A stretch of DNA of 64,000 nucleotides from assembly GCA_963837285.1 (NCBI GenBank), contig CAWIMS010000005.1, positions 1,364,001 to 1,428,000 on the forward strand. Reading direction: 5' to 3'. The DNA is from Planosporangium sp963837285 (GTDB taxonomy: Bacteria > Actinomycetota > Actinomycetes > Mycobacteriales > Micromonosporaceae). Positions 28,615-38,686 of the stretch are shown here, piece by piece. Positions within the stretch are counted from its first letter, which is position 1. Every line of letters begins with the position of its first letter. The notes beneath the pieces were generated by a model that did not search any database, had not been told where the DNA came from, and was given only the letters and a program-made list of their open reading frames with translations. A program made the translations under genes and the position numbers.

Positions 28615-29565
28615 ATGGAACTGAACGAGAACGCTGACCTTGACGCCAGTCAGGTCGAGGACGTACGCGGATCCGGCGGCGGAGGTGGCGGCTTCGGCGG
28701 CGGCCGAGGCGGCGTGGGCGGGCTGCCGATCCCGATCGGCGGCGGCAAGCTGGGCCTCATCGTCACCGTCGTCATCGTGCTCGGCATGCTCGTGCTCGGC
28801 GGCACGTTCGGGCGCGGCCTGATCAGCGGCGGCGACAGTGGCCAGCAGGGCGACAACACCCAGCTGGCCAAGGACTGCGGCCCGTCAAACCCCGACCGGC
28901 TGGGGCGCACCGACTGCCGCAACGTGCTGTACGTCAACTCGATCCAGGCCTTCTGGCAGACCGAGCTGCCGCAGGTGTACGGCAAGCAGTACCAGCAGTC
29001 CAAGACGGTGTTCTTCGCGCAGACCGTCAACACCGGCTGCGGCCAGGCCGACTCCGGCGTCGGGCCGTTCTACTGCCCCGAGGACAACCTGGTCTACATC
29101 GACCTGGCCTTCTACGACGAGCTGGCCAACCGGTTCGGCGCCAAGGGCGAGTTCGCGCAGCCGTACGTGCTCGCGCACGAGTACGGCCACCACGTCCAGG
29201 ACCTGCTCGGCACCGAGGAGCAGATGCGGCGCGCCCAGCAGCGCGACCCGAACAACGCCAACCGGTACTCGGTGATGCTCGAACTCCAGGCCGACTGCTA
29301 CTCGGGCGTGTGGACCAGGCACGCGACCGAGACCACCTCCAGCGGCGGGCAACCGCTGTTCACCCAGATCACCCAGGACGACGTCAACCAGGCGCTCGAC
29401 GCCGCGGCGGCGGTGGGCGACGACGCGATCCAGAAGAAGATGGGCGGCGGAGTCGACGAGTCGAAGTTCACGCACGGCTCGTCGCAGGATCGCCAGCGCT
29501 GGTTCACGCAGGGTTACAACACCGGCGACCCGAAGGGCTGCGACACCTTCGGCAACGGCATCTAG
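28615..29565 (+). CDS. Neutral zinc metallopeptidase (YpfJ family), membrane-anchored
   Basis: This 316-residue protein has a Gly-rich N-terminal stretch, one membrane helix (44-66) and an extracytoplasmic peptidase domain. The zinc site HEYGHH is at 188-193 and a third ligand candidate follows in LELQADCYSGVW. Paired cysteines (CGPSNPDRLGRTDC and CGQADSGVGPFYC) suggest disulfides outside the membrane. I start at the ATG at 28615 with a GACGAGG site upstream; the frame is open further but unlike the family. The substrate is unknown. The gene is monocistronic. Confidence 0.92.
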   Translation: MELNENADLDASQVEDVRGSGGGGGGFGGGRGGVGGLPIPIGGGKLGLIVTVVIVLGMLVLGGTFGRGLISGGDSGQQGDNTQLAKDCGPSNPDRLGRTDCRNVLYVNSIQAFWQTELPQVYGKQYQQSKTVFFAQTVNTGCGQADSGVGPFYCPEDNLVYIDLAFYDELANRFGAKGEFAQPYVLAHEYGHHVQDLLGTEEQMRRAQQRDPNNANRYSVMLELQADCYSGVWTRHATETTSSGGQPLFTQITQDDVNQALDAAAAVGDDAIQKKMGGGVDESKFTHGSSQDRQRWFTQGYNTGDPKGCDTFGNGI

Positions 29566-29570
29566 CCCGC

Positions 29571-29650
29571 CAAGATCGGCACAACTTCCCGGAAGTTGTG
29601 GCCTCAGCGCGTACCGGAGGCCACTGTTTCCGGGAAGTTGTGCCGATCTA
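29571..29650. repeat. Interspersed palindromic element 9, overlapping a stop codon
   Basis: CAAGATCGGCACAACTTCCC begins five bases after the metallopeptidase stop. The far arm ends GCCGATCTA, whose last three bases form the stop codon of the convergent AlkD-like gene. The two halves belong to two family variants (GAAGTTGTGG and GGCCACTGTTTCC). Confidence 0.9.
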
Positions 29651-30328
29651 GAGGTTCTTCAGGGCTTCGCGGACGGACAGCGGGGAAAGCACGCGCTCGT
29701 GTGAGCCCACGAACGCGCCCACCGCCGCCGGGTCGGTCTTCGCGTACTGGCGGAGCGCCCACCCGATCGCCTTGCGGATGAAGAAGTCCCGATGGCCGGC
29801 CCGGGCCAGGCAGTACCGGAAGAGCCGGTCGGCGTCGGTCCGCTCGGCGTAGGTGAGCTGGTGCAGAATCGCGGTCCGGGCGAGCCACATGTTCTCGTCG
29901 GCGAGCCAGGCGTCCATGGTGGCGACCGTCGCCGGATGCCGCGCCACGATCGGGCCGACGACCCGGGCGGCGAGCGCGTCGACGGTGTCCCACCACGACT
30001 TCGTGATGATCAGGATCCGGGCGGTGTGGAGAAAGTCGGGCGAACAGACGGCCGCGTGGCGGCGCAGCCACTCGCAGGCGAAGTACTGGTACTCCCGTTC
30101 CGGCAGCTCCCAGCAGGCGAGCGCGACGGCGCGCAGATCGTCCTCGGCCGGCCGGGGCAGGCCCTCCAGCACCTCCCGGGACAACGGCCGCCGCCGGGTC
30201 GTCGGGATGCCGAGGAACGGGAACTGGTCGCGCATGTACGCCCGCATCGGCGCGGCCGCGTCCGGATCCCGGGCGGCGGTGTATGCGGCGACGAGCCGAT
30301 CGAGCACGGTTGCGGTGAGCGGGCGCAC
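29648..30328 (-). CDS. AlkD-like DNA alkylation repair protein
   Basis: A 226-residue protein made of HEAT-like helical repeats, of the AlkD DNA glycosylase family that removes N3- and N7-alkylpurines. Typical motifs are MRDQFPFLGIPTTRRR near the N-terminus, ITKSWWDTVDALAA in the middle and FFIRKAIGWALRQYAK near the end, containing the DNA-facing Trp, Asp and Arg residues. I use the GTG at 30328, which starts the family similarity. It is divergent from acVLRF1 with only 30 bases between start codons, so at least one of the two mRNAs is probably leaderless. Its stop codon is part of palindromic element 9. Confidence 0.88.
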   Translation of the reverse strand: MRPLTATVLDRLVAAYTAARDPDAAAPMRAYMRDQFPFLGIPTTRRRPLSREVLEGLPRPAEDDLRAVALACWELPEREYQYFACEWLRRHAAVCSPDFLHTARILIITKSWWDTVDALAARVVGPIVARHPATVATMDAWLADENMWLARTAILHQLTYAERTDADRLFRYCLARAGHRDFFIRKAIGWALRQYAKTDPAAVGAFVGSHERVLSPLSVREALKNL

Positions 30329-30346
30329 GGATCCGATCGTGCCAGC

Positions 30347-30359
30347 TATGGTCGTCCGG
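30347..30359 (+). promoter_or_regulatory. Possible leaderless promoter of the acVLRF1 gene
   Basis: TATGGT at 30347-30352 fits the TANNNT -10 pattern and is followed by six bases and the GTG start at 30359, the usual layout of a leaderless actinobacterial transcript. The whole divergent gap is 30 bases. Confidence 0.4.
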
Positions 30360-30985
30360 TGGTGGGCAGGCCGGCAGCGGGCGGCGGGCGCTGGGTCGAC
30401 GTCGACCCCGAGCGGCTGGCCCGCTGGCTCGACGGGTTCGCCGGGCGGCACGGCGAGGTGACCGTCGAGCCGCTGCCCGACGGCCTCACCCTCACGGGCG
30501 CCGACGGCGAGGTCGCCGAGTGCCATCTCCTGATCGGAGCGGCGACCGGCATCGAGACCCTGGTCGCCGAGGCGATCCGGCCACGCCGGCTCGGCCTGCT
30601 CCTGGTGCGCCGGGGCGGGTACGCGGTCGGCGTCGCCGCGGGTACCCAGCTTGGCACGTCGAAGGTCGGCAGCCGGTACGTCCAGAGCCGCACCGCCGCG
30701 GGCGGGTGGTCGCAGCAGCGCTTCGCCCGGCGCCGGGAGAACCAGGCCCGCGCGGCGGCCGGGGACACCGCCGACGTGGTGGCCCGGCTACTGGTACCCG
30801 AAAAGCTGGACGCGCTGGTGACCGGTGGCGACCGTCGCCTCGCCGACGAGGTGCTCGCCGATCCACGCCTCGCGCCACTGCGGGCGCTGCGGGTCGAGCG
30901 CTTTCTGGATGTACCCGATCCGAAGTTGACCGTGTTGAAGACGGCCGTGGCGGCGGCACGGGCAGTGCGCATCCGCCTGAGCTGA
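30359..30985 (+). CDS. acVLRF1-type peptidyl-tRNA hydrolase
   Basis: A 208-residue member of the actinobacterial Vms1-like release factor 1 family, relatives of eukaryotic Vms1/ANKZF1 and eRF1 that release peptides from stalled ribosomes. The characteristic stretch GSRYVQSRTAAGGWSQQRFA lies at about 102-121, followed by the conserved RRRENQA. The N-terminal alpha-beta part (RWVDVDPERLARWLDGFAGR) opens the domain. GTG codons at 30359 and 30362 are both possible starts. The gene stands alone, divergent from the AlkD-like gene, and ends eight bases before palindromic element 10. Confidence 0.88.
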   Translation: MVGRPAAGGGRWVDVDPERLARWLDGFAGRHGEVTVEPLPDGLTLTGADGEVAECHLLIGAATGIETLVAEAIRPRRLGLLLVRRGGYAVGVAAGTQLGTSKVGSRYVQSRTAAGGWSQQRFARRRENQARAAAGDTADVVARLLVPEKLDALVTGGDRRLADEVLADPRLAPLRALRVERFLDVPDPKLTVLKTAVAAARAVRIRLS

Positions 30986-30992
30986 GCTCAAC

Positions 30993-31031
30993 CAAGATCG
31001 CCACAACTTCCGGGAAGTTGTGCCGATCTTG
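30993..31031. repeat. Short palindromic element 10, convergent ends
   Basis: A single-half form: CAAGATCGCCACAACTTCC / GGGAAGTTGTGCCGATCTTG. It equals the outer arms of the long elements with the whole centre missing. It lies between acVLRF1 and the end of the suf operon and can act as a terminator in both directions. Confidence 0.88.
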
Positions 31032-31032
31032 G

Positions 31033-31371
31033 TCAGACGTTGAAGCCGAGGGCGCGGAGTTGTTCCCGGCCGTCGTCGGTGATCATCTGCGGACCCCAGG
31101 CGGGCAGCCACACCCAGTTGATCCGGATGTCGCCGACCAGCCCACCGCCCGGTCCCTTGCACAGGGCCTCGCGGGCCTGGTCCTCGATCACGTCGGTCAA
31201 CGGGCAGGCGGCCGAGGTCAGCGTCATGTCGATGGTCGCGACGTTCTCGTCGTCGATGTGGATGCCGTAGACCAGGCCAAGGTCGACGACGTTGATGCCC
31301 AGCTCCGGGTCGACGACGTCCTTCATCGCCTCTTCGACGTCGTCGACAGCAGCTTTGGTCGCCTCGCTCAT
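31033..31371 (-). CDS. sufT: SufT-like metal-sulfur cluster assembly factor (MIP18/PaaD family)
   Basis: A 112-residue protein of the DUF59 family. The core VVDPELGINVVDLGLVYGI (19-37), the reactive cysteine in TLTSAACPLTD and the closing LPAWGPQMITDDGREQLRALG are all standard. Such proteins help deliver Fe-S clusters to target enzymes. It is the last gene of the suf operon and its ATG overlaps the sufU stop by four bases. A strong GGAGGAA site lies before the ATG at 31371. Confidence 0.94.
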   Translation of the reverse strand: MSEATKAAVDDVEEAMKDVVDPELGINVVDLGLVYGIHIDDENVATIDMTLTSAACPLTDVIEDQAREALCKGPGGGLVGDIRINWVWLPAWGPQMITDDGREQLRALGFNV

Positions 31372-31835
31372 GTCGTAGTTCCTCCCACCATCGGCTCGGC
31401 GTCGGTCGCCCGGGCCAGCGCGTCCTTGAACGCCATCCAGGCCAGCAGCGCGCACTTCACCCGCGAGGGGTACCGCGCTACTCCGGCGAACGCTACCGCG
31501 TCACCGAGCATTTCCTCGTTGGGCTCGACCTGGCCGCGGCCGGCCATCAGCTCGCCGAACGCCTCGTGCCGGGTCAGCGCGTCGGCCACGGTGAGCCCGC
31601 CGATCACGTCGTGCAGGACGCTCGCCGACGCCTGGCTGATCGAACAGCCCTGGCCGTCGTAGGACATGTCGTCGATCGTCCCGGCGGTCAGGTTGACCCG
31701 CACGGTCACCTCGTCCCCGCAGGTCGGGTTCACGTGGTGCGCCTCCGCCAGGTACGGCTCGCGCAGCCCCCGACCGTGCGGGTTCTTGTAGTGATCCAGG
31801 ATGATCTCCTGGTAGAGCTGGTCCACCTGCGTCAT
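31368..31835 (-). CDS. sufU: Zinc-dependent sulfurtransferase SufU
   Basis: This 155-residue protein accepts sulfur from SufS and passes it to the SufBCD scaffold. The zinc ligands are Cys39, Asp41, Cys64 and Cys128 (NPTCGDEV; GQGCSISQAS; SRVKCAL). The insertion between Cys64 and Cys128 that separates SufU from IscU is present (LTVADALTRHEAFGELMAGRG). It overlaps both the sufS stop and the sufT start by four bases. Confidence 0.95.
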   Translation of the reverse strand: MTQVDQLYQEIILDHYKNPHGRGLREPYLAEAHHVNPTCGDEVTVRVNLTAGTIDDMSYDGQGCSISQASASVLHDVIGGLTVADALTRHEAFGELMAGRGQVEPNEEMLGDAVAFAGVARYPSRVKCALLAWMAFKDALARATDAEPMVGGTTT

Positions 31836-33076
31836 CCAAACACCTTCCGCACCTTGTCCAGCCCGCGTACCAACGCGTCCACCTCATCGGTCGTCGTGTA
31901 CAGGTAGAACGACGCGCGAGTGGTCGCCGGTACGCCGAACCGCACGCAGGTGGGACGGGCGCAGTGGTGACCGACCCGGACCTCGACCCCTTCCGCGTCG
32001 AGCACCTGGCCGACGTCGTGCGGGTGGATGTCGCCAAGCGCGAACGAGATGGTGCCGCCCCGCCCATCGGGCGTCGGCAGGCCGAAGATGCGCAGGTCAG
32101 GCACGGTGCCGAGCGCGTCGAGCGCGTAGCTCACGAGCGCTGTCTCGTGCTCGTGGATGGCCTTCATGCCGAGGCCGGTGAGGTAGTCGACGGCAGCCCC
32201 CAGCCCGACCGCCTCGGCGATCGGCGGGGTACCCGCTTCGAAGCGCATCGGCGGCGGCGCGTACGTGGAGCTGGCCATCGTCACCGTCTCGATCATGGAG
32301 CCGCCGCCCAGGAACGGCGGCATCGCGTCGAGCAGCTCGTACCGGCCCCACAGCGCACCGATCCCGCTCGGACCGCACATCTTGTGCCCGGTGAACGCGA
32401 CGAGGTCGACCCCGAGCGCGGTCACGTCGACCGGCAGGTGCGGCACCGACTGGGACGCGTCGAGCATGACCAGCGCGCCGACCTCGGCCGCCCGCGCCAC
32501 GATCGGGGCCGGATCGTTGATGGTGCCGAGCAGGTTGGACACGTGCACGACCGACACCAGCTTGGTCCGCTCGTTGACCAGCTCGTCCAGGTTGGACAGA
32601 TCGAGCCGGCCGTCGTCGGTGATGCCGAACCAGCGCAGCGTCGCGCCCGTACGCTCGCACAGCAGCTGCCACGGCACGATGTTGGAATGGTGCTCCATCT
32701 CGGAGATCACGATCTCGTCGCCGGGGCCCAGCCGGAACCGCGGGTCGGCGACGCGCCCGGAGAACGTCCGCGCGACCAGGTTGATCGACTCGGTGGAGTT
32801 CTTGGTGAAGACGATCTCCTCCGGCCGGGCGGCACCGACGAACGCGGCGACCGTGGCGCGGGCGCCCTCGTACGCCTCGGTGGCCTCGGTGCCCACCGTG
32901 TGCACCGAGCGGGACACGTTCGCGTTGTGCCGTTCGTAGTGCTCGCGGACCACGTCGAGGACCTGGCGCGGCTTCTGCGCCGTGGCCGCCGAGTCCAGGT
33001 ACACCATCGGCCGGCCGTTGACCTCCCGACCGAGAATCGGGAAATCGGCGCGCACCTTGTCGACATCGAGGCTCAC
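31832..33076 (-). CDS. sufS: Cysteine desulfurase SufS
   Basis: A 414-residue PLP enzyme that takes sulfur from cysteine. The PLP lysine is Lys232 (FTGHKMCGPSG), the pyridine-nitrogen Asp lies in MLDASQSVPH, and the persulfide cysteine is Cys372 (HHCARPTCVRF), as in class II desulfurases that work with SufU. It lies between sufC and sufU in the operon with a small gap to sufC. Confidence 0.96.
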   Translation of the reverse strand: MSLDVDKVRADFPILGREVNGRPMVYLDSAATAQKPRQVLDVVREHYERHNANVSRSVHTVGTEATEAYEGARATVAAFVGAARPEEIVFTKNSTESINLVARTFSGRVADPRFRLGPGDEIVISEMEHHSNIVPWQLLCERTGATLRWFGITDDGRLDLSNLDELVNERTKLVSVVHVSNLLGTINDPAPIVARAAEVGALVMLDASQSVPHLPVDVTALGVDLVAFTGHKMCGPSGIGALWGRYELLDAMPPFLGGGSMIETVTMASSTYAPPPMRFEAGTPPIAEAVGLGAAVDYLTGLGMKAIHEHETALVSYALDALGTVPDLRIFGLPTPDGRGGTISFALGDIHPHDVGQVLDAEGVEVRVGHHCARPTCVRFGVPATTRASFYLYTTTDEVDALVRGLDKVRKVFG

Positions 33077-33081
33077 GGCAG

Positions 33082-33855
33082 CTACCCCCTCGCAGGTCCG
33101 GTGCCGGCCAGGTAACTCTCGTATCCCTCGGCTTCCAGCTTCTCGGCCAACTCCGGGCCCCCTTCCTCGACGATCCGGCCGGCCACGAACACGTGCACGA
33201 AGTCCGGCTTCACGTACCGCAGGATGCGGGTGTAGTGGGTAATCAGCAACAGCCCGGTCTCCCCAGTTGCGCGTACCCGGTTGACCCCCTCGCTGACCAC
33301 CCGCAGCGCGTCGATGTCGAGGCCGGAGTCGGTCTCGTCGAGGATCGCGGTCTTGGGCTTGAGCAGTTCGAGCTGCATGATCTCGTGCCGCTTCTTCTCC
33401 CCGCCGGAGAAGCCCTCGTTGACGTTGCGCTGGGCGAAGGCCGGGTCGATGTGCAGCTTCTCCATGGCGCCCTTCAGCTCGGCACCCCAGGTGCGCAGCT
33501 TGGGCGCCTGCCCGTCGATCGCGGTCTTCGCGGTGCGCAGGAAGTTGGCCACCGAGACGCCCGGCACCTCGACCGGGTACTGCATCGCGAGGAACAGGCC
33601 GGCGCGGGCCCGCTCGTCGACGGTCATGGCGAGCACGTCCCGGCCGTCGAGGGTCACCGTGCCGGCGGTCACCTCGTACTTCGGGTGCCCGGCGATCGAG
33701 TAGGCCAGGGTCGACTTGCCGGAGCCGTTGGGGCCCATGATCGCGTGCGTCTCGCCGGCGCGCACGGTCAGGTTGACCCCGGCCAGGATCGGCTTGAGGT
33801 CACCCTCGGGAAGCTTGACCGAGACATGAAGGTCACGGATCTCCAGCGTGGTCAC
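33082..33855 (-). CDS. sufC: Fe-S cluster assembly ATPase SufC
   Basis: A 257-residue ABC-type ATPase of the SufBCD scaffold. Walker A is GPNGSGKST (about residue 41), the signature is GFSGGEKKR and Walker B is TAILDETDSGLD. The eight-residue pattern KTAILDET rather than a transporter-like sequence and the absence of membrane partners identify SufC. Its start overlaps the end of the Rieske gene by four bases (33852-33855). Confidence 0.96.
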   Translation of the reverse strand: MTTLEIRDLHVSVKLPEGDLKPILAGVNLTVRAGETHAIMGPNGSGKSTLAYSIAGHPKYEVTAGTVTLDGRDVLAMTVDERARAGLFLAMQYPVEVPGVSVANFLRTAKTAIDGQAPKLRTWGAELKGAMEKLHIDPAFAQRNVNEGFSGGEKKRHEIMQLELLKPKTAILDETDSGLDIDALRVVSEGVNRVRATGETGLLLITHYTRILRYVKPDFVHVFVAGRIVEEGGPELAEKLEAEGYESYLAGTGPARG

Positions 33856-34172
33856 TTACTCTCCTCAAGGTTCACGTAGACATCGCCGTCGCGTACCTCG
33901 ACGGGATAGATCGGGACGGGCTCGGTGGCCGGCGGCCCGGAGGGCTTGCCGGTACGCAGGTCGAAGCGTGACCCGTGCAGCCAGCACTCCAGCGTGCAGC
34001 CGTCGATCTCGCCCTCGCTCAGTGCGATGTTGGCGTGCGAGCACTCGTCGTAGATGGCGTGGAAGGTGTCGTCGTCGCAGTGCACCACGGCGAGGTTGGT
34101 GTCGTCGACGGTCACCGCGATGACCTCGCCCTTGGCGATGTCGTCGGTCGAACACACCCGGACCAGGGTCAT
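33852..34172 (-). CDS. Rieske [2Fe-2S] ferredoxin of the suf operon
   Basis: A 106-residue stand-alone Rieske protein. The cluster ligands are Cys44-x-His46 (DECSHANIA) and Cys63-x2-His66 (ECWLHGSRFD). It resembles ferredoxin subunits of non-haem iron dioxygenases, but in actinobacteria a copy is regularly found between sufD and sufC, where it may provide electrons or be an early cluster client. It overlaps sufD by four bases (34169-34172). Confidence 0.93.
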   Translation of the reverse strand: MTLVRVCSTDDIAKGEVIAVTVDDTNLAVVHCDDDTFHAIYDECSHANIALSEGEIDGCTLECWLHGSRFDLRTGKPSGPPATEPVPIYPVEVRDGDVYVNLEESK

Positions 34173-35311
34173 CCGGCGACCTCGTTCAGCCGGGACTCGA
34201 TCGTGTCCGCCAGGCGCTCGCGCAGCTCCTCGACCGGGATCTTGCCGAGCAGCTCGTTGAAGAAGCCGCGGACCACCAGCTTGCGCGCCTCGTCCGCCGG
34301 GATACCGCGGGCCATCAGGTAGAACAGCTGCTCGTCGTCGAACCGTCCGGTGGCGCTGGCGTGCCCGGCGCCGACGACCTCACCGGTCTCGATCTCCAGG
34401 TTCGGAATCGAGTCTGCCCGCGCGCCGTCGCTCAACAGCAGGTTGCGGTTGATCTCGTACGTGTCGGTGCCGGTCGCCTCGGTCTGGATCAGCACGTCGC
34501 CGACCCAGACGGTGTGCGCCTTCTCGCCCTGCAACGCGCCCCGGTAGGCCACGTAGCTGCGGCAGTCCGGCACCGAGTGGTTGACCAGCAGCCGGTGTTC
34601 GAGATGCTGGCCCGCGTCGGCGAAATACAGGCCGTACGCCTCGCACTCGCCGCCCCGGTCGGTGTACTCGACGCTGGTGTACTGCCGGACCAGGTCGCCG
34701 CCGAGCGTCACCTGGATGTGGGTGACCTTGGCGTCCCGGCCCAGCCGGAACCGCACGTGCTGCGCCTGTACCGCGTCGGGCGCCCAGTCGGTCACCGTCA
34801 CGAACGTCAGCCGCGCGCCGCTGCCGACGGCCACCTCGACGTTGTCGGCCAGCGTGGTCGAGCCGGTCTGCTCCAGGACGAGCGTCGCCTCGGCCAGTTC
34901 GCCGATCTCCACGTACGTGTGGCCGAACGACTGGCCCTCAATGCCGGAGCCGACCAGCCGCACCACGGCCGGCGCGTCCAGCACGGCCCCCCGCGCGACG
35001 CTGACCAGCAGCGCCTGGTCGGTGGCGCCGAACGCCAGCGCGCTGATCCGGTCGAACGGGACCAGCAGCGACCCGACCCGCGGATCGGACTTGTCGATCG
35101 TGGAGACGGTCACGCCGGCCGGCAGTTGCCCGTACTCAGGCTTGGGCGAAGACCCGGAACCCGAGGTCGCGGTCGCCAGGCCGCGCAACCGCTTGAGCGG
35201 CGTGAATCGCCATTCCTCCTCCCGGCCCGTCAGGGCCGGGAAATCGGCAACGTCGTAGGAGCGCAGCGCCTGGGACTTCGTCTTCGGCGGCGCCAGGTTG
35301 GGAGCAGTCAT
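34169..35311 (-). CDS. sufD: Fe-S cluster assembly protein SufD
   Basis: A 380-residue beta-helix protein of the SufBCD scaffold. Typical segments are FTPLKRLRGLA near the N-terminus and, near the C-terminus, GHASATGRFDDEQLFYLMAR and VRGFFNELLGKIP. It lies 57 bases after sufB with no promoter evident. The ATG at 35311 begins the family sequence (MTAPNLAPPKTKSQALRSYD). Confidence 0.95.
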   Translation of the reverse strand: MTAPNLAPPKTKSQALRSYDVADFPALTGREEEWRFTPLKRLRGLATATSGSGSSPKPEYGQLPAGVTVSTIDKSDPRVGSLLVPFDRISALAFGATDQALLVSVARGAVLDAPAVVRLVGSGIEGQSFGHTYVEIGELAEATLVLEQTGSTTLADNVEVAVGSGARLTFVTVTDWAPDAVQAQHVRFRLGRDAKVTHIQVTLGGDLVRQYTSVEYTDRGGECEAYGLYFADAGQHLEHRLLVNHSVPDCRSYVAYRGALQGEKAHTVWVGDVLIQTEATGTDTYEINRNLLLSDGARADSIPNLEIETGEVVGAGHASATGRFDDEQLFYLMARGIPADEARKLVVRGFFNELLGKIPVEELRERLADTIESRLNEVAG

Positions 35312-35368
35312 GTCGTCCTTAGTTCTTGTCGCACGGACATTGACCCGAGGCCCGCGCAGCGGGCGGCG

Positions 35369-36786
<1,418 letters not shown>

Positions 36787-36790
<4 letters not shown>

Positions 36791-37503
36791 CGGGCGGTCC
36801 TCACGATGTCGTGTGTCTTCGTTGCCGGGATGTGTGTCGTGCAAACCCCGTCGCCGTTGGCGATCGTGGCGAGCCGCTGGACATGCGTACCCACCAACCG
36901 GGAGATCACTTGTGTCTCCGCCTCGCACAGTTGCGGAAACTCGGCAGCCACGTGCGCCACCGGGCAGTGGTGCTGGCAGAGCTGCCCACCGGACGCGATC
37001 GTCGACGCGCCGGCAGCGTACCCCTCCGCGGTCAGCGCGCTGGCGAGCGCCTCGGCCCTGGCCAGCGGGTCGTCGCCGGCCTCCCGCATGGCCGCCCGGC
37101 AGCGCTCCTCCAGCCCGGCGACCTGGGCGGCGGCGAATGCGCTCACCGCCTCCGGGCCGGTGTGCCGGGCGATCCAGCGCAAGGCGTTGGTGGCCAGGTC
37201 GTCATACGTGTGCGGGAACGACTCGCGCGCGGTCGCGGTCAGCGTGAAGGTCTTCGCCGGCCGCCCCCGCCCGCGCGGCCCGCGCACCGGGCGTTCCCTG
37301 GCTTCGACCAGGCCGTCGGCGAGCATCGCGTCGAGGTGGCGGCGGATCGCGGCGCAGCTCAGGCCCAGTGCCTCGCTGAGCTCGCTGGTGGTGGCCGAAC
37401 CATGCTGTAGTAGCAGCTGAGCCACGCGGTCGCGGGTGCGCCCGTCCGCCGGATCCCGATCAAGGGCTCCGGCATACTCGGCGAACGCTGCCGCGTATTT
37501 CAC
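36787..37503 (-). CDS. sufR: SufR, Fe-S-sensing repressor of the suf operon
   Basis: A 238-residue regulator with an N-terminal winged HTH (SELSEALGLSCAAIRRHLD) and a C-terminal sensor domain. Candidate cluster ligands Cys176, Cys180, Cys193 (LCQHHCPVAHVAAEFPQLC) and Cys221 are in the places seen in SufR proteins. I use the GTG at 37503; the open frame reaches 37539 but with no family similarity. The gene is first in the operon and coupled to sufB, so it controls its own expression. A candidate operator overlaps its start. Confidence 0.92.
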
Positions 37504-37515
37504 AACACCAGTGTT
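37500..37515 (-). promoter_or_regulatory. Candidate SufR operator at the sufR start
   Basis: A perfect inverted repeat AACAC-CA-GTGTT lies at 37504-37515, and the overlapping minus-strand string ACACTGGTGTTGTGA resembles the ACACT-N5-TGTGA motif I remember for actinobacterial SufR. It covers the GTG start of sufR, where binding would block transcription or early elongation. The motif match rests on memory. Confidence 0.5.
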
Positions 37516-37571
37516 CCCTATTTCGCCCGCCAGGTGCAAACCGGTGGCGGTGTGACGTGATCGGCACAGCC

Positions 37572-37650
37572 CAAGATCGGCACAATTTCCGGCAAGTTGT
37601 GGTCTCGGGGCGGGTCCGAGGCCACAACTTCCCGGAAGTTGTGCCGATCA
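37572..37650. repeat. Interspersed palindromic element 11, divergent region
   Basis: CAAGATCGGCACAATTTCCG on one side, GGAAGTTGTGCCGATCA on the other, between the divergent sufR and ctaA genes. It is 35 bases before the ctaA start, so it cannot be a terminator for either neighbour. One arm has AATTTCC and the other GGAAGTT, leaving a G-T pair in the stem. Confidence 0.88.
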
Positions 37651-37684
37651 GAGTGCCGATCTGGGGCCTCGATAGCATCGGGCC

Positions 37685-38686
37685 GTGAGCGCCATCCGCC
37701 GGATCCTCGGCTCGCGTGTCCTGCTCCAGCGCCTCGCCTTCGCCTCGCTGCTGGCCAACGTCGGCCTGGTGGTGACCGGCGGCGCGGTCCGGCTCACCGG
37801 TTCCGGGCTCGGCTGCCCGACCTGGCCGCGGTGCACCGACACCTCGTACGTGACCACCAGCGCGATGGGCGCGCACGGCGTGATCGAATTCGGCAACCGG
37901 ATCGTCGGCGTCGCGGTCGGCCTGCTGGCGCTGGCCTGCGTGCTCGCCGCGCTGGCCCAGGCGCCGCCGCGCCGTTCGCTGATCGCCTGGTCGGTCGCCG
38001 TCCTGGCCGGCATCCCGGCACAGGCGGTCGTCGGCGGCGTCACCGTGCTGACCAAGCTCAACCCCTGGGTGGTGGGCTGCCACTTCCTCGCGTCCATGGC
38101 GGTCATCGCGGCTGCTCATCAGCTATGGGTACGGGCGGGAGGCGGCCCGATCCGGCTGGTCCCGGCGCACGACCACGCCGGCGCGCCGCGTCCGCTGCCC
38201 CGGTCCCTGGTGATCCTCGGCCGGGTGGTGGTGGGCGTCGCGGCGGCGGTGCTCGTGGTCGGCACCGTGGTCACCGGTAGCGGGCCGCACGCCGGTGACG
38301 CGCAGGCCCGGCGTACCGGCCTCGACCCGCAGGAGGTCTCGCAACTACACGCTGACCTGGTGTTCCTGCTGATCGGGCTGTCGGTGGCGCTGTGGTTCGC
38401 GCTGCGGGCGGTCGACGCGCCACCGGCCACCCGCCGGGCCGCCGCCTGGCTGATCGGGGTCGAGGCGGCCCAGGGCGTGATCGGGTTCGTGCAGTACTTC
38501 ACGCACCTCCCGGTACTCGCGGTCGGCCTGCACATGTTCGGTGCCTGCGTGGTGTGGATCGCGGTCCTGTCGGTACTGGAGACGACCCGCCGAACCGTGC
38601 CGGCGCCGGCCCCGGCTTCCAGCTCAGTCCTGCCCCCGGCCCTGGCGAGCCGCGCTGCTCCGCACCCCAAGATCCGCACAACTTAG
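37685..38686 (+). CDS. ctaA: Heme A synthase (COX15/CtaA family)
   Basis: A 333-residue membrane protein that oxidises a methyl group of heme O to make heme A for cytochrome aa3 oxidase. There are eight membrane helices in two similar halves, with conserved histidines in MGAHGVIEFGNRIVG, VVGCHFLASM, QLHADLVFLL and VGLHMFGAC. The paired cysteines of the first loop are in GLGCPTWPRC. The C-terminal tail (about residues 305-333) is Pro/Ala-rich and its last codons, including the stop, come from palindromic element 12, so the normal C-terminus has been replaced or extended. The start is a GTG. Confidence 0.93.
   Translation: MSAIRRILGSRVLLQRLAFASLLANVGLVVTGGAVRLTGSGLGCPTWPRCTDTSYVTTSAMGAHGVIEFGNRIVGVAVGLLALACVLAALAQAPPRRSLIAWSVAVLAGIPAQAVVGGVTVLTKLNPWVVGCHFLASMAVIAAAHQLWVRAGGGPIRLVPAHDHAGAPRPLPRSLVILGRVVVGVAAAVLVVGTVVTGSGPHAGDAQARRTGLDPQEVSQLHADLVFLLIGLSVALWFALRAVDAPPATRRAAAWLIGVEAAQGVIGFVQYFTHLPVLAVGLHMFGACVVWIAVLSVLETTRRTVPAPAPASSSVLPPALASRAAPHPKIRTT

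Noticed and set aside
31501..32067. Minus-strand frame in sufS/sufU as an extra suf gene
   Set aside because: It is an out-of-frame reading of sufS and sufU with no domain match.
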